DNA of 64,000 bases from JANYCO01 sp031416415 (GCA_031416415.1 JANOTP010000270.1:56309-120308), one strand, 5' to 3'. Positions 34,581 through 44,115 are shown, counted from the stretch's first letter. Numbers and translations: made by a program. The notes: generated by a model from the sequence alone, not told the origin.

Positions 34581-35514
34581 CACGATTTACTTGAAAAAGG
34601 GCAAAAATATCCATCAGCAAGGCTATACCCATATGAATGAGATAACCTCCAAAAATAGTTTCAGTGCGGTAAGCGATTATACCAAGAATATATCCACCTA
34701 GAGCAGAGCTTAAGGTCTCTACGGGCGGTTTTCCAAAATGTAAAAAAGCATACGTAACAATCATAGGAAGGATAGCTTTTTGTCCCATACAGTTCATCAT
34801 ACCGATTACCAATAGTCCACGAAAAAGAAGTTCGACGTTGATAAAATTAAAAATGTAGAAGAATTCATAAATATAAAACAGCTGTTTTTGAGACAAGCCA
34901 AAAACAGCTTCATAATTCCAATATTTATAAAAGGGATATTGTACTGTAAAGTCTTCCTGAAAAGAGGCCCAGCCAACCAGAGGTATCATGAAAAGGAATA
35001 ATATGAAATAGGGTTTCCAGTGAAAATTTCGAAGGGATAGTCCGTACAGACTTTTTGATAAAGGATCGTATTTGTAATGCAGGAATAATATGCCTATGAA
35101 ATACACCAATATTGGAAAGACTTCTAGCGACAATTTTTTAATATAAATGGCCTCTGCCTTATTCATTAGAAAATTAAATTGTAAAAAATCGGTAGAAATA
35201 CGAAATGCTCCGTCAAAAGAAATTAAAAGAAGTGCAACAAAAGATTTTATCATTAATTCTTTATTTAAAAAGTAATTAATTTTTGATGTATAATAATAAA
35301 TAATTATAGTACCGTAGTAGGCAGTACTATAGAGTATAATGTAAAATAGAAATCGAACAGCTTGATTTTTTTGCTTTTCTATGATTTCATTTTCTACATC
35401 AAAATAATAATTTACGCTAATAGATACCAATAGAAATAGTGTAACGGCAAGATAAGTGCTTAAAGAGTAATCAGTCCGAATGAAATCTTTACTATAGCCG
35501 AAGAATTTTTTCAA
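34573..35514 (-). CDS. CPBP-family intramembrane metalloprotease homologue
   Basis: The 313-residue product has about eight predicted membrane segments and the C-terminal CPBP/ABI-type domain. The motif normally reading EExxxR appears as NVELLFRG (about residues 227-234), so the first glutamate is Val. The histidine motif FLHFGKP (about 254-260) and the late helix GGYLIHMGIALLMD (about 287-300) are kept. If the first glutamate is catalytic, as in Rce1-type enzymes, this member may be inactive or use the second glutamate. It lies upstream of the E1 gene on the same strand, separated by a long hairpin. Function is unknown. Confidence 0.8.
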   Translation of the reverse strand: MKKFFGYSKDFIRTDYSLSTYLAVTLFLLVSISVNYYFDVENEIIEKQKNQAVRFLFYIILYSTAYYGTIIIYYYTSKINYFLNKELMIKSFVALLLISFDGAFRISTDFLQFNFLMNKAEAIYIKKLSLEVFPILVYFIGILFLHYKYDPLSKSLYGLSLRNFHWKPYFILFLFMIPLVGWASFQEDFTVQYPFYKYWNYEAVFGLSQKQLFYIYEFFYIFNFINVELLFRGLLVIGMMNCMGQKAILPMIVTYAFLHFGKPPVETLSSALGGYILGIIAYRTETIFGGYLIHMGIALLMDIFALFQVNRES

Positions 35515-35637
35515 AGAGTAAGTATAATTATATCCTTAAAGTTAAATGTTAAAAACTGAAAGTTCAAAAAAACCATGTTATGCTATTAATTATTGACTAT
35601 ATATTACTAATTTTAGGGATTAAAGAAATACCAACAC

Positions 35638-36876
35638 ATGATTAAATACGATTTTTTTACACTTGAAAACGGATTAAAAGTATTTGTTCACCAGGACAAG
35701 ACAACACCAACAGCAGTATTAAATATTTTATACAACGTAGGGAGTAGAGATGAAGACGAACATAAAACAGGATTTGCGCATCTTTTTGAGCACCTTATGT
35801 TTGGCGGTTCCAAGAATATAACCTCTTTTGATGAGCCCTTACAAAAAGTAGGAGGAGAGAATAATGCCTTTACCTCTCCCGATTTAACTAATTATTATAT
35901 TACACTCCCCTCAGCCAACTTGGAAACTGCTTTTTGGCTTGAATCGGATAGGATGTTATCTTTATCTTTTGATCCTAAAGTGCTAGAGGTACAACGCAAT
36001 GTAGTGATCGAGGAGTTTAAACAACGTTACCTCAATCAGCCTTATGGTGATGTATGGCTTAAATTGAAACCTGTGATTTATGAGAAACATTCTTATAGAT
36101 GGCCAACTATTGGGAAAGAAATTTCTCATATTGAAGAAGCCACTATGGAAGATGTAAAATCTTTCTTCTATAAATATTATATCCCTAACAATGCTATTTT
36201 AGTAGTAGGAGGGAATGTAGAAACGGCAGATGTAAAATTACTTGCTGAAAAATGGTTCGGCCCGATTCCTTCTGGTACTCCGTATAAAAGAAATCTTATT
36301 CAAGAGCCAGAGCAGAAAGAACAAAGAAGATTAGAAATTTCGGCTAGCGTACCTTTAGATGGATTATTTATTGTTTATCACATGCCTGACAAACAATCAA
36401 AAGATTATATAGTGTGTGATCTTTTGAGCGATATTATAGGGAGAGGTAAATCTTCTAGGTTGTATGATAAACTTGTAAATGAGAAAAAAATATTTTCCTC
36501 TATCAATAGCCATCTTTCAGGTTCGAATGAGCCGGGACTTATTATTATTGAAGGAAAATTGAATCAAGACGTAAAGTTGGAAGATGCCGAGGCTGAAGTG
36601 CTTTCTCTAATAGAAGAGATAAAGAAAATGACAGTTTCTGATAATGAACTTATAAAAGTAAAAAATCAGGCGGAATCTACGTTACAGTTTGGTGAAGTAG
36701 AATTACTTGAAAGATGCATGGCACTTGCATTTGCAGCTAACCTTGGCGATCCGGAATTAGTTAATAAAGAGTCAGAGAGAATTCAAGCGGTTACGGCTTT
36801 AGATCTAAACCGTGTGGCCAATCAGTATTTGAAGAGTACTAATTCTACAGTTATGTATTATAGGGCGGAGAAATAA
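35638..36876 (+). CDS. M16-family zinc peptidase
   Basis: The 412-residue product is a single-unit M16 (pitrilysin-type) peptidase. The inverted zinc motif is HLFEH (about residues 48-52) with the downstream glutamate ligand in VVIEEFKQRY (about 122-131). It has no signal peptide, so it is likely cytoplasmic. In many bacteria active M16 enzymes work as dimers; here only one M16 gene is present and it retains the active motif. It begins a four-gene plus-strand run in which the next ATG follows its stop directly. Confidence 0.9.
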   Translation: MIKYDFFTLENGLKVFVHQDKTTPTAVLNILYNVGSRDEDEHKTGFAHLFEHLMFGGSKNITSFDEPLQKVGGENNAFTSPDLTNYYITLPSANLETAFWLESDRMLSLSFDPKVLEVQRNVVIEEFKQRYLNQPYGDVWLKLKPVIYEKHSYRWPTIGKEISHIEEATMEDVKSFFYKYYIPNNAILVVGGNVETADVKLLAEKWFGPIPSGTPYKRNLIQEPEQKEQRRLEISASVPLDGLFIVYHMPDKQSKDYIVCDLLSDIIGRGKSSRLYDKLVNEKKIFSSINSHLSGSNEPGLIIIEGKLNQDVKLEDAEAEVLSLIEEIKKMTVSDNELIKVKNQAESTLQFGEVELLERCMALAFAANLGDPELVNKESERIQAVTALDLNRVANQYLKSTNSTVMYYRAEK

Positions 36877-37299
36877 ATGTACTTGTCTATACTTTACTAT
36901 TTGATGTTTTTTGCTGGGCTAGTTCAAATAGGTCTAGTTTTGGGAAGTCTTGTTATACCAAAACTACTCAATTGGAAAGGTGAACTAGAGAAAACATCGC
37001 TTTTGATTCGACAAATTTTTTGGACTTATGCAGGTTATATTTTAGTTATTAATTTTTCTTTTGGATTGGTCACTCTTATAGGTGTACATGAATTGTTGGA
37101 TAAATCTTTTCTTGCAAAGTGTGTAACTATATTTATTTCTATTTATTGGATTTCCAGAATTCTTGTGCAGTTTTTTTACTTTGATACTTCATCTGCCCCG
37201 AAAGGATTGCTATACACATTTGGTGAAATTACATTAGTAGTAGTTTTCTTTTTTTTAGCAATAATTTATTCATGGGCTTTTATATATAACTTAATTTAA
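36877..37299 (+). CDS. Small integral membrane protein, unknown function
   Basis: The 140-residue product is almost entirely hydrophobic, with four predicted membrane segments (about 3-25, 50-70, 84-103, 115-137). No known motif is visible. Its ATG directly follows the M16 stop and its stop is 5 bases from the next ATG. The surrounding operon (M16, wax-synthase-like MBOAT, ispF) suggests it acts with the downstream MBOAT, perhaps as a partner membrane subunit; this is only contextual. Confidence 0.75.
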   Translation: MYLSILYYLMFFAGLVQIGLVLGSLVIPKLLNWKGELEKTSLLIRQIFWTYAGYILVINFSFGLVTLIGVHELLDKSFLAKCVTIFISIYWISRILVQFFYFDTSSAPKGLLYTFGEITLVVVFFFLAIIYSWAFIYNLI

Positions 37300-37304
37300 T
37301 AAAC

Positions 37305-38312
37305 ATGTCAGAAATATATCTTATTCTGATAGTTTTATTTTTAGTGGTTAATATTGGATACCTTCTTGGTTATATTCAACTATTATCTATAGCTAGAATC
37401 TTTGGTTGGTTATTGGTAGTAAGCGCTACCTTATTGGTTCATATAATTACTTATAATTCCTCGCCGTTATTCAGGATGTTGGCTATTATTACTACGACTT
37501 TATTTAGTATGAAAGGTATAGTATTCGTAGAGGTTTATAGAGGTAGACCTAAGTTAACGTATCTTCAATGGTTAGGATTTGCAATAGGTTGGTTTGGAAT
37601 GCGTCCTCAACTATTTGAAAAATTAATTTCTCCTAAGTTGGACGGCATAAATGTTTTATTTATAAAAGGGCTAATAAGAATAGGTATAGGTTTTTTATTT
37701 TTGATTAGTGCGGCATTCCTAAATCAAAATTATGATTTCCATTATTATATATCAGGAATAATTGCATTAGTTGGGATGAGTTTTATTTTGCATTTTGGGA
37801 TATTGGTGATCAGCGCAGCTAATTGGCGTTTATTAGGAGTGGATTGCAAAGAGTTATTTAGATCTCCTGCTTTGTCAATGAGCTTGAATGAGTTTTGGGG
37901 AAAACGATGGAACTTAGCTTTTTCTGAAATGACAGCCTTAGTGGTGTATCGTCCAATAAAAAATAAAATGAATAAAGGCTTTGCAGTTTTTTTGTCATTT
38001 GTTTTTTCTGGAGTTCTTCATGAAGTAGCGATTAGCCTACCTGTCAATTCTGGATATGGCTTGCCAATGATTTATTTTTGTATACACGGTTTATTGATGT
38101 TTGCAGAACAGAGAGTAATAGTTGTAAAACAGATTTTAGAACATACAATTTATTCTAGAGTATGGGTGCTATTTTGGTTGATTCTTCCAATGCCCTTGTT
38201 GTTTCACAAGGAATTTATGGGTAAAATTGTTTTTCCACTTACGAATCAACTCACTGTTGATTTATTTGGTAAAAAAGAACTAGTTATGCAGATTGTTTTT
38301 GGCGTGATTTAA
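37305..38312 (+). CDS. MBOAT/wax-synthase-like membrane acyltransferase
   Basis: The 335-residue product has about eight membrane segments. It carries the wax-synthase-type signature SLNEFWGKRWNLAFSEM (about residues 194-210) and a conserved catalytic-type histidine in FSGVLHEVAIS (about 235-245). These features are shared with plant wax synthases and other MBOAT enzymes that acylate alcohol or lipid acceptors. The acceptor is unknown here; a wax ester or another neutral lipid is possible. It lies between a small membrane protein and ispF in one operon. Confidence 0.8.
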   Translation: MSEIYLILIVLFLVVNIGYLLGYIQLLSIARIFGWLLVVSATLLVHIITYNSSPLFRMLAIITTTLFSMKGIVFVEVYRGRPKLTYLQWLGFAIGWFGMRPQLFEKLISPKLDGINVLFIKGLIRIGIGFLFLISAAFLNQNYDFHYYISGIIALVGMSFILHFGILVISAANWRLLGVDCKELFRSPALSMSLNEFWGKRWNLAFSEMTALVVYRPIKNKMNKGFAVFLSFVFSGVLHEVAISLPVNSGYGLPMIYFCIHGLLMFAEQRVIVVKQILEHTIYSRVWVLFWLILPMPLLFHKEFMGKIVFPLTNQLTVDLFGKKELVMQIVFGVI

Positions 38313-38326
38313 AACGAGTTAAAAAA

Positions 38327-38809
38327 ATGAAAAAAATAAAAGTAGGTTTTGGTTACGATGTACACCAATTGGTTGAAGGCAGAGAGCTTTGGTTGGGTGG
38401 CATTAAATTGGAAAGTGTAAGAGGTGCTCTTGGTCATTCTGACGCAGATGTATTAATTCATGCTATATGCGATGCTATTCTTGGAGCGGCGAACATGCGC
38501 GATATAGGCTTCCATTTTTCAAATACAGACGATCGTTGGGCGGGTGTTGACAGTAAAGTACTTTTGAAAGAAGTATGTAGAATGATAAGAGAAAAAGGAT
38601 GGGAGATTAGCAATGTAGATGCTTCGCTGGCGTTAGAAAATCCTAAAATAAATCCTCATATCGAAAAAATGCAGTTGGCATTATCGGAGACAATGAACAT
38701 TCCTACAGAAGACATTTCTTTGAAAGCTACTACGAATGAAAAGCTTGGTTATGTGGGTAGAGAAGAGGGTGTAAATGCTTTTGCAGTGGCTTTGTTGTAC
38801 AAAGACTAA
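38327..38809 (+). CDS. ispF: 2-C-methyl-D-erythritol 2,4-cyclodiphosphate synthase
   Basis: IspF makes MEcPP in the non-mevalonate isoprenoid pathway. The 160-residue product has GYDVHQL with the metal-binding Asp and His (about residues 9-15), GHSDADVLIHAICDAILGA (about 36-54), and TTNEKLGYVGREEG (about 136-149), all diagnostic. Length is normal. It is last in the operon starting with the M16 peptidase, with 14 bases separating it from the MBOAT gene. Its placement away from other isp genes is common. Confidence 0.96.
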   Translation: MKKIKVGFGYDVHQLVEGRELWLGGIKLESVRGALGHSDADVLIHAICDAILGAANMRDIGFHFSNTDDRWAGVDSKVLLKEVCRMIREKGWEISNVDASLALENPKINPHIEKMQLALSETMNIPTEDISLKATTNEKLGYVGREEGVNAFAVALLYKD

Positions 38810-38820
38810 AGATATATAAA

Positions 38821-39129
38821 TTAGATTTTATCTTCATTCAATATTTTAGCATCGAATATAAATGTGCCAAAAGGAATAAACGAAGCAATAAAAGCAATTA
38901 AACCTTTTTTAATTGACCATTTGTCTGATACCATTACATGGAGAAGTGTAACTAAGAAAAGTATAAAAAGAACGCCATGCGCCCATCCTAGATATTTTAC
39001 AGGTTCTGGTATGCCAGCTAAACGTTTCAAAGGGACAGCGATAAAGAGTAATAAGATATAGGAAACACCTTCAATAAAAGCAACTATTCGAAAACGTCCT
39101 AGGGGAGTTTTTAATAAATTTTCTATCAT
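38821..39129 (-). CDS. DUF3817 membrane protein
   Basis: The 102-residue product has three membrane segments and the DUF3817 pattern: GRFRIVAFIEGVSYILLLFIAVPLKR at the start, WAHGVLFILFLVTLLH in the middle and SFIPFGTFIFD near the end. The function of the family is not established. It is convergent with ispF, 11 bases apart, and divergent from the PAP2 gene. Confidence 0.87.
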   Translation of the reverse strand: MIENLLKTPLGRFRIVAFIEGVSYILLLFIAVPLKRLAGIPEPVKYLGWAHGVLFILFLVTLLHVMVSDKWSIKKGLIAFIASFIPFGTFIFDAKILNEDKI

Positions 39130-39192
39130 AATAATTTAGTTGAAATTAGTTTTGCTTTATATATCTTGTGGTAAGTTATACATTCATTTTAT

Positions 39193-39795
39193 ATGAAAAA
39201 AATATTTATACTATTACTCTTGTCCATTCAGATAGTAAGCGCACAAAATGTGGACATTGATTTATTGAATAGAATAAATTCAACGCCTAAAAATTTTGGC
39301 GATCCATTTTTTAAAGGAATCTCATCTTCTTCTTACCTAATTAGTATCGCTGCTCCTATGTCAGTTTTTTCGGCAAGTTTGATCAAAAAAGATAAATTGC
39401 TTCGTTATAAATCTTATCAAATGATCGTCGGCATAGGACTTTCTATGTCTGTGACGTTAGCGTTAAAACAGATAATTAATCGTGAAAGGCCTTATGATAC
39501 GTATGATTTTATTATTTCTAGAGAGACAGAAAACTCTGCTTCATTTCCTTCAGGTCATACTACCGCAGCTTTTGAGACCGCAACTTCGTTGAGTCTTAAT
39601 TTTCCAAAATGGTATGTGATTGTGCCATCTTATGTATGGGCTGGAGCGGTAGGTTACAGTAGAATGTATTTGGGTGTTCATTATCCTACAGATGTTGGAG
39701 CTGGTATATTATTAGGTGCTGGAAGTGCTTGGCTTACCTGGAAATTAAATCAAAAATTTCAAAAAAAAAGAAGTCCTAAAATTTTACTGGAGTAA
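39193..39795 (+). CDS. PAP2-superfamily phosphatase
   Basis: The 200-residue product has an N-terminal signal peptide (cleavage near IVSAQ, residue 17). It carries the three phosphatase motifs: KQIINRERP (about residues 93-101), PSGHT (about 121-125) and SRMYLGVHYPTDV (about 157-169). It acts on lipid or undecaprenyl pyrophosphate or phosphatidate on the periplasmic side of the inner membrane. The exact substrate is not settled by sequence. It is convergent with chrA, 5 bases apart. Confidence 0.88.
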   Translation: MKKIFILLLLSIQIVSAQNVDIDLLNRINSTPKNFGDPFFKGISSSSYLISIAAPMSVFSASLIKKDKLLRYKSYQMIVGIGLSMSVTLALKQIINRERPYDTYDFIISRETENSASFPSGHTTAAFETATSLSLNFPKWYVIVPSYVWAGAVGYSRMYLGVHYPTDVGAGILLGAGSAWLTWKLNQKFQKKRSPKILLE

Positions 39796-39800
39796 GTTTT

Positions 39801-41009
39801 TTACAGAATAAAACCTCCTAATAACCCAGCAAAAATAATATAAAAAGGAGGGGTTTTAGTAAATATAAGTATAGCTATTGTCATAACGACAATACCAATA
39901 TTGATAGCAGCAACATTAGTTTGTAAATTCATGATGGGCCAGAAAAGACTAAGTCCTGTTGCCGTCACTACTCCGGCACTAGCAGCATTTACACCCTCTA
40001 AGGAAGCTTTTATTACTTGGTTTTGTTTTAGTTTATCCCAGATACGGATTAAGAAGAAAATTAAGATTGTGCCGGGAAGAAAAATTCCTATGGCACCAAT
40101 CACACCACCTAAAATAAGTCCAGGTAAGCCATAGCCGTCCATTGCTATAGCTCCAACATAAGAGCTGAAGGCAAATAGAGGACCTGGTAATGTTTTTTGT
40201 AAAGCAAAGCCTGTCAACAATTGATCTTCTGTAAGGAGTTCACGGAATACAACAAATTCTTTGTAAAAGAAGGCACTGAGCGCGTCACCTCCGCCAAAGA
40301 GAAGGCTACCATTTCTATAGAAATTTTCAAAAAGACCAAAGGGCAAAGCGTATTCAGGTAAAAATGCTTTTGCTAATTTAGAAAGTAGAACAGATCCTAA
40401 AAAAATACTTACAAATAGAGTTAGGTTGGCCCATTTAATATTCCAAGGTTCTTTTTTTTCAACCTTCGGTTGTTTCTTCCATTTAAAAGTTGTTGCTAAG
40501 CCACCTAAAACCAGTACTACTGGAAATATTGCGGGAGTCTGAGCAAAGAAGCAAAAGACAGCAGCTATAATGAGTATAATATAACTGGTTTTAGTTTTAA
40601 CCGTCATAAGGCTGATGCGATAGGCAGCATACATCACAAAGGCTACTGCCATGGGATGTATAAATCTTGTAGCACTCTTTAGCGTATTTTCATCTACCCA
40701 ATAATTTACTCCGATAGCTGCAATAGTCATTACAAAACAGGCAGGAAAGATCCAGACTAGAAGTGTAAGAAATGCTAATTTAGGGCCTCCTATTTTTAAA
40801 CCAACAGCAGTAAGCGTTTGAGTAGAAGCGGGACCTGGTAATATTTGACAAAAAGAATAAAGTTCTATTAATTCCTCTTCCGATATATAGGCACGTTTTT
40901 TTACAAGGATTTTCTGAAACAAGGCAAGATGAGCTTGAGGGCCACCGAAAGCGGACAAGGTTAGAAGCAAAACATCTTTTAAAAAAATAATACGTCGTAT
41001 ATTTTTCAC
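39801..41009 (-). CDS. chrA: Chromate transporter ChrA
   Basis: The 402-residue product is a long-chain CHR transporter with two repeated halves. The N half carries FGGPQAHLALFQ (about residues 21-32) and LPGPASTQTL (about 54-63). The C half carries FGGGDALSAFFYKEF (about 236-250) and LPGPLFAFSSYVGA (about 271-284). About ten to twelve membrane segments are predicted. It is annotated as chromate efflux, but the natural anion may differ. It is divergent from the dioxygenase gene, separated by 105 bases. Confidence 0.9.
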   Translation of the reverse strand: MKNIRRIIFLKDVLLLTLSAFGGPQAHLALFQKILVKKRAYISEEELIELYSFCQILPGPASTQTLTAVGLKIGGPKLAFLTLLVWIFPACFVMTIAAIGVNYWVDENTLKSATRFIHPMAVAFVMYAAYRISLMTVKTKTSYIILIIAAVFCFFAQTPAIFPVVLVLGGLATTFKWKKQPKVEKKEPWNIKWANLTLFVSIFLGSVLLSKLAKAFLPEYALPFGLFENFYRNGSLLFGGGDALSAFFYKEFVVFRELLTEDQLLTGFALQKTLPGPLFAFSSYVGAIAMDGYGLPGLILGGVIGAIGIFLPGTILIFFLIRIWDKLKQNQVIKASLEGVNAASAGVVTATGLSLFWPIMNLQTNVAAINIGIVVMTIAILIFTKTPPFYIIFAGLLGGFIL

Positions 41010-41114
41010 TTTGTAAGGTAAGGATTCCTTTTTTTGTGCAAATGTTCTTGTAAATTAACAAAATTTATTTGAATGTTTTGAACTTTTAAAGTTAAATTAG
41101 ATGTTTAAACATAT

Positions 41115-41987
41115 ATGGATCGGTTAGATTTTATTAAAACTATGGCAGCAATACCTTTTGGGATGGGTGGTATCAAAGAATTTTATAATAAATTAAAAAA
41201 TACTCCTGATGAAGAAATAAAAATGCCAGTTTTGTTTATTGGACATGGAAGTCCTATGAATGCACTACAGCAAAACGACTTTACTGAAGCCCTGCATAAG
41301 GCAGGTAGCAAACTTGCTAAACCAAAAGCCATAATGGTAGTATCTGCGCATTGGTTAACGAAAGGTACATTTGTAACTACCTCTGAAAAACCACAGATAA
41401 TCTATGATTTTTATGGGTTTCCAAAGGAAATGTATGCTATAAAATACCCTGTGATGGGTGCGCCAGAATACGCTTCGTTTACTACAGAACAGTCCTCAGA
41501 AAAAAGTATAATGCCCGATCATGAATATGGTATTGATCACGGGGCTTGGACAGTTTTAATGCATATGTTTCCGGCTGCAGATATTCCAGTATATCAATTA
41601 AGTATCGATTATAAGTTAACTATGCAGCAACATTATGAACTAGCCTCAATGCTAAAAAAATTAAGGAATAAAGGAGTTTTAATAATAGGAAGTGGTAACA
41701 TAACGCATAATCTTGGTAGAATAGATTGGAATATTAATGCAAAGCCATTTGACTGGGCTGAGGAATTTGATAGTAAAATAAAAAATAATATTCTAACAGA
41801 AAATCACAACGATATTATTAATTATGAAAAATGGGGGAGTATTGCCACATTGGCTCACCCCTCTAACGATCACTACCTTCCTCTTCTTTATAGTATTGGA
41901 TTAAAAGAAAAAGATGATAAAGTAGAATTTATTTACGAAGGTTTTCATCATGGATCTTTATCCATGCGATGTATTAAATTCGGGTAA
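41115..41987 (+). CDS. ygiD: DODA-type extradiol ring-cleavage dioxygenase
   Basis: The 290-residue product is a LigB/DODA family protein, related to 4,5-DOPA dioxygenase. The metal- and acid-base-type residues appear in FIGHGSPMNAL (about residues 41-51), VSAHW (about 76-80), DHGAWTVLMHMFP (about 143-155), and HNLGRIDW (about 200-207). The N-terminus has a short extra segment resembling a Tat-like leader (DFIKTMAAIPFG) that is not found in enterobacterial YgiD. It is transcribed alone, convergent with the glycosyltransferase gene by 4 bases. Confidence 0.85.
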   Translation: MDRLDFIKTMAAIPFGMGGIKEFYNKLKNTPDEEIKMPVLFIGHGSPMNALQQNDFTEALHKAGSKLAKPKAIMVVSAHWLTKGTFVTTSEKPQIIYDFYGFPKEMYAIKYPVMGAPEYASFTTEQSSEKSIMPDHEYGIDHGAWTVLMHMFPAADIPVYQLSIDYKLTMQQHYELASMLKKLRNKGVLIIGSGNITHNLGRIDWNINAKPFDWAEEFDSKIKNNILTENHNDIINYEKWGSIATLAHPSNDHYLPLLYSIGLKEKDDKVEFIYEGFHHGSLSMRCIKFG

Positions 41988-41991
41988 TTTT

Positions 41992-43515
41992 TTATTCGGT
42001 TTTATAAATATAAATCGCCTGATTTACATTTATAGGATTCATATTATATAAGATCCAATCTAAAAGACTTGGACTGGCAGTATAAACCCAATGCAACTTT
42101 GGATATATATATTTTAGATTAGCCACTCTTGAAGATAGGTTTTTGTCATCAAGAAATAACACATAATTAGGTTTGTTGATTTCAGGAATTCCATGTAGTT
42201 CCATTTTAAGTGAATCCAAGGGTTTGTTTTTGTCTACAATAGTGATGTATGTCCATTTATGATTCAAATAAAACTTTGGTAAATAGAGATCCCTATCGAT
42301 AGTGGTTCGTTCTAATAGCAGTCCTTTTAAATCTTTTTTATCATGAAAATAATACATTGCCTCTACTCTTGATTTTTTCGAATAAGAAAAAATAAATAAA
42401 CAAAGTAGTAGTGTATTGAGCGACCAGAAAGCAATCCATGAACCTCGAATCATTTTTTTCTGATTTTGTAGAAAAGGAGAAGTGTTTACTAGCTCATTCC
42501 AGCCTGCTATTCCCATCATCAGAATGAAAGGTAAGATGGTAAAAATAAATCGTTCTTGTTTGTTTGGGAAGTAAGAGTGAAAAGCGAAGAAAAGAAGCGT
42601 TGGTATAAATATTAAAAAATATTTTTTATACATTTTGAATTGTCCTAGGAAGATAAAAAAACTAACTGGAGGTATAAATATAATTAAGACCTGTAAAATA
42701 TAGTTAAACCAAGGCTGAGACGAATAGTTATTTGCATTTGCGAAATTATCTTTTACATAATAAATTACTTTTCCGAAAGGATAACCCCATAACATCCATT
42801 CGAGCCAACCTGATATTATGGCAATAGTAGTAAGCATGCCAAGTGAGTACACAATACTTTCTATATATTTTTTTCTTAAGAATAATGCAATTGCCAATCC
42901 TCCAGAAAAAAATAAAGTTTGATATCGAATAGGGAATGCAATTCCTACTATTAATCCAGCGGCAAAGAGTAGCCACCATTTGTGTTTTCGCTCTTCACTA
43001 ATTATTATCCACCAAGAGCTTATCATAAGCATTGGCATTACAACCATTTCTATGAGGTTACGCACGCTCATAGAAGGCAATATCCATAATAAAGCAAGAA
43101 TTAACCCTACTTGTTTTGCTGTCTTTTCACCAGAGTATTTTTCTACAATTTTATAGCCATAATAAACAGTCAATAAAGAAAAAAGTGCATGTAAAAAGCG
43201 CACCATATACATTTTGAGTTGTGGATCATGTATTTTTGCAACTTCTAAACATTTAAAAAAGTAGTAATGTAAGCCAGGATAGATGAAGCTTCTACCACTT
43301 TCATTGTCCTCCTGTTTTGAACTAAACCAGTCATAAACATCTTTTCCTTCTACCCAGGACTGAGATATTTCAATAACAAGAAAATGGTCGTCGTGCATTC
43401 CAAATCCTTTTGAAAATACCACTGCTATTAATCGTATAATTAAGGCGATAACTAAGATAAAAAGTAAAGGCTTTTGTTCCCAATAACTACCGATTTTGCT
43501 AATAATTTTCTTCAT
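41992..43515 (-). CDS. Multi-pass membrane glycosyltransferase (GT-C, Alg9/GT22-like)
   Basis: The 507-residue product has an N-terminal membrane segment and about ten more. A first luminal loop with GMHDDHFLVIE holds the acidic DD pair typical of GT-C enzymes. A later loop and a C-terminal soluble part lack known motifs. GT-C enzymes use polyprenyl-phosphate sugars on the periplasmic side. I chose the ATG ending at 43515 (MKKIISKIG), not the upstream ATG at 43563, because a TATATTTG -7 element lies between them. The family is close to GPI-type mannosyltransferases, but the sugar is not established. Confidence 0.8.
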   Translation of the reverse strand: MKKIISKIGSYWEQKPLLFILVIALIIRLIAVVFSKGFGMHDDHFLVIEISQSWVEGKDVYDWFSSKQEDNESGRSFIYPGLHYYFFKCLEVAKIHDPQLKMYMVRFLHALFSLLTVYYGYKIVEKYSGEKTAKQVGLILALLWILPSMSVRNLIEMVVMPMLMISSWWIIISEERKHKWWLLFAAGLIVGIAFPIRYQTLFFSGGLAIALFLRKKYIESIVYSLGMLTTIAIISGWLEWMLWGYPFGKVIYYVKDNFANANNYSSQPWFNYILQVLIIFIPPVSFFIFLGQFKMYKKYFLIFIPTLLFFAFHSYFPNKQERFIFTILPFILMMGIAGWNELVNTSPFLQNQKKMIRGSWIAFWSLNTLLLCLFIFSYSKKSRVEAMYYFHDKKDLKGLLLERTTIDRDLYLPKFYLNHKWTYITIVDKNKPLDSLKMELHGIPEINKPNYVLFLDDKNLSSRVANLKYIYPKLHWVYTASPSLLDWILYNMNPINVNQAIYIYKTE

Positions 43516-43542
43516 TAAAGTGTTTTCTATTCTTACTAATGT

Positions 43543-43550
43543 CAAATATA
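43543..43550 (-). promoter_or_regulatory. Candidate -7 element for the membrane glycosyltransferase
   Basis: On the minus strand it reads TATATTTG, a full match to TAnnTTTG, 28 bases before the chosen ATG and inside the longer possible frame. This supports the shorter start. Confidence 0.5.
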
Positions 43551-43684
43551 TCAATAAGTCCATTGAAAATTAATTATTTTTATGTTAACTAAAATAGTGC
43601 TTTATTGTTTATTAAATGGACTTGTGAATAGGGTTATTTAATAAAAAATCATTATTTTAGTGCCGTATTTAAAATTAGAAGTAT

Positions 43685-44065
43685 ATGAATTTCCCATCAG
43701 AGTTAAAATATTCAAAAGATCACGAATGGATAAAAGTGGAAGGTAATGTAGGCACTGTGGGGATAACGGATTTTGCTCAAAAAGAATTAGGTGACATTGT
43801 ATTTGTTGACATTAACACATTGGGTGATACAGTAATGCATTCTGAAGTATTTGGAATTGTAGAGGCTGTTAAGACAGTTTCAGATTTGTTTATGCCTATT
43901 TCTGGTAAAGTATTAGAAGTAAACACGTCTATTGAAGCAAATCCTGAACTTGTAAACACTGAACCCTATACAAACGGATGGATTGTAAAAATATCAATCG
44001 ATACTCCTGCTGAATTAGATCTACTTATGGATGCAGAAACGTATAAAAAAATGATAGGAGTTTAA
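43685..44065 (+). CDS. gcvH: Glycine cleavage system H protein
   Basis: GcvH carries the lipoyl arm that shuttles the aminomethyl group in glycine cleavage. The 126-residue product matches the family throughout: YSKDHEWIKVEG (about residues 9-20), GDIVFVDI, and the lipoyl-attachment lysine in EAVKTVSDLFMP (about 60-71). Length is normal. It is monocistronic and followed by a short terminator; gcvT and gcvP are not in the window. Confidence 0.97.
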   Translation: MNFPSELKYSKDHEWIKVEGNVGTVGITDFAQKELGDIVFVDINTLGDTVMHSEVFGIVEAVKTVSDLFMPISGKVLEVNTSIEANPELVNTEPYTNGWIVKISIDTPAELDLLMDAETYKKMIGV

Positions 44066-44087
44066 AATAGCAAGTTTTTTTAGGAGT

Positions 44088-44115
44088 AAAGCCGACCTAG
44101 TATCGGCTTTCTTTA
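44088..44115 (+). terminator. Terminator after gcvH
   Basis: AAAGCCGA (44088-44095) pairs with TCGGCTTT (44103-44110) around a 7-base loop, followed by CTTTA. Confidence 0.75.

Noticed and set aside
43516..43563. Upstream ATG for the membrane glycosyltransferase
   Set aside because: A promoter -7 match lies inside this extension and MKKIISKIG fits better as the start.
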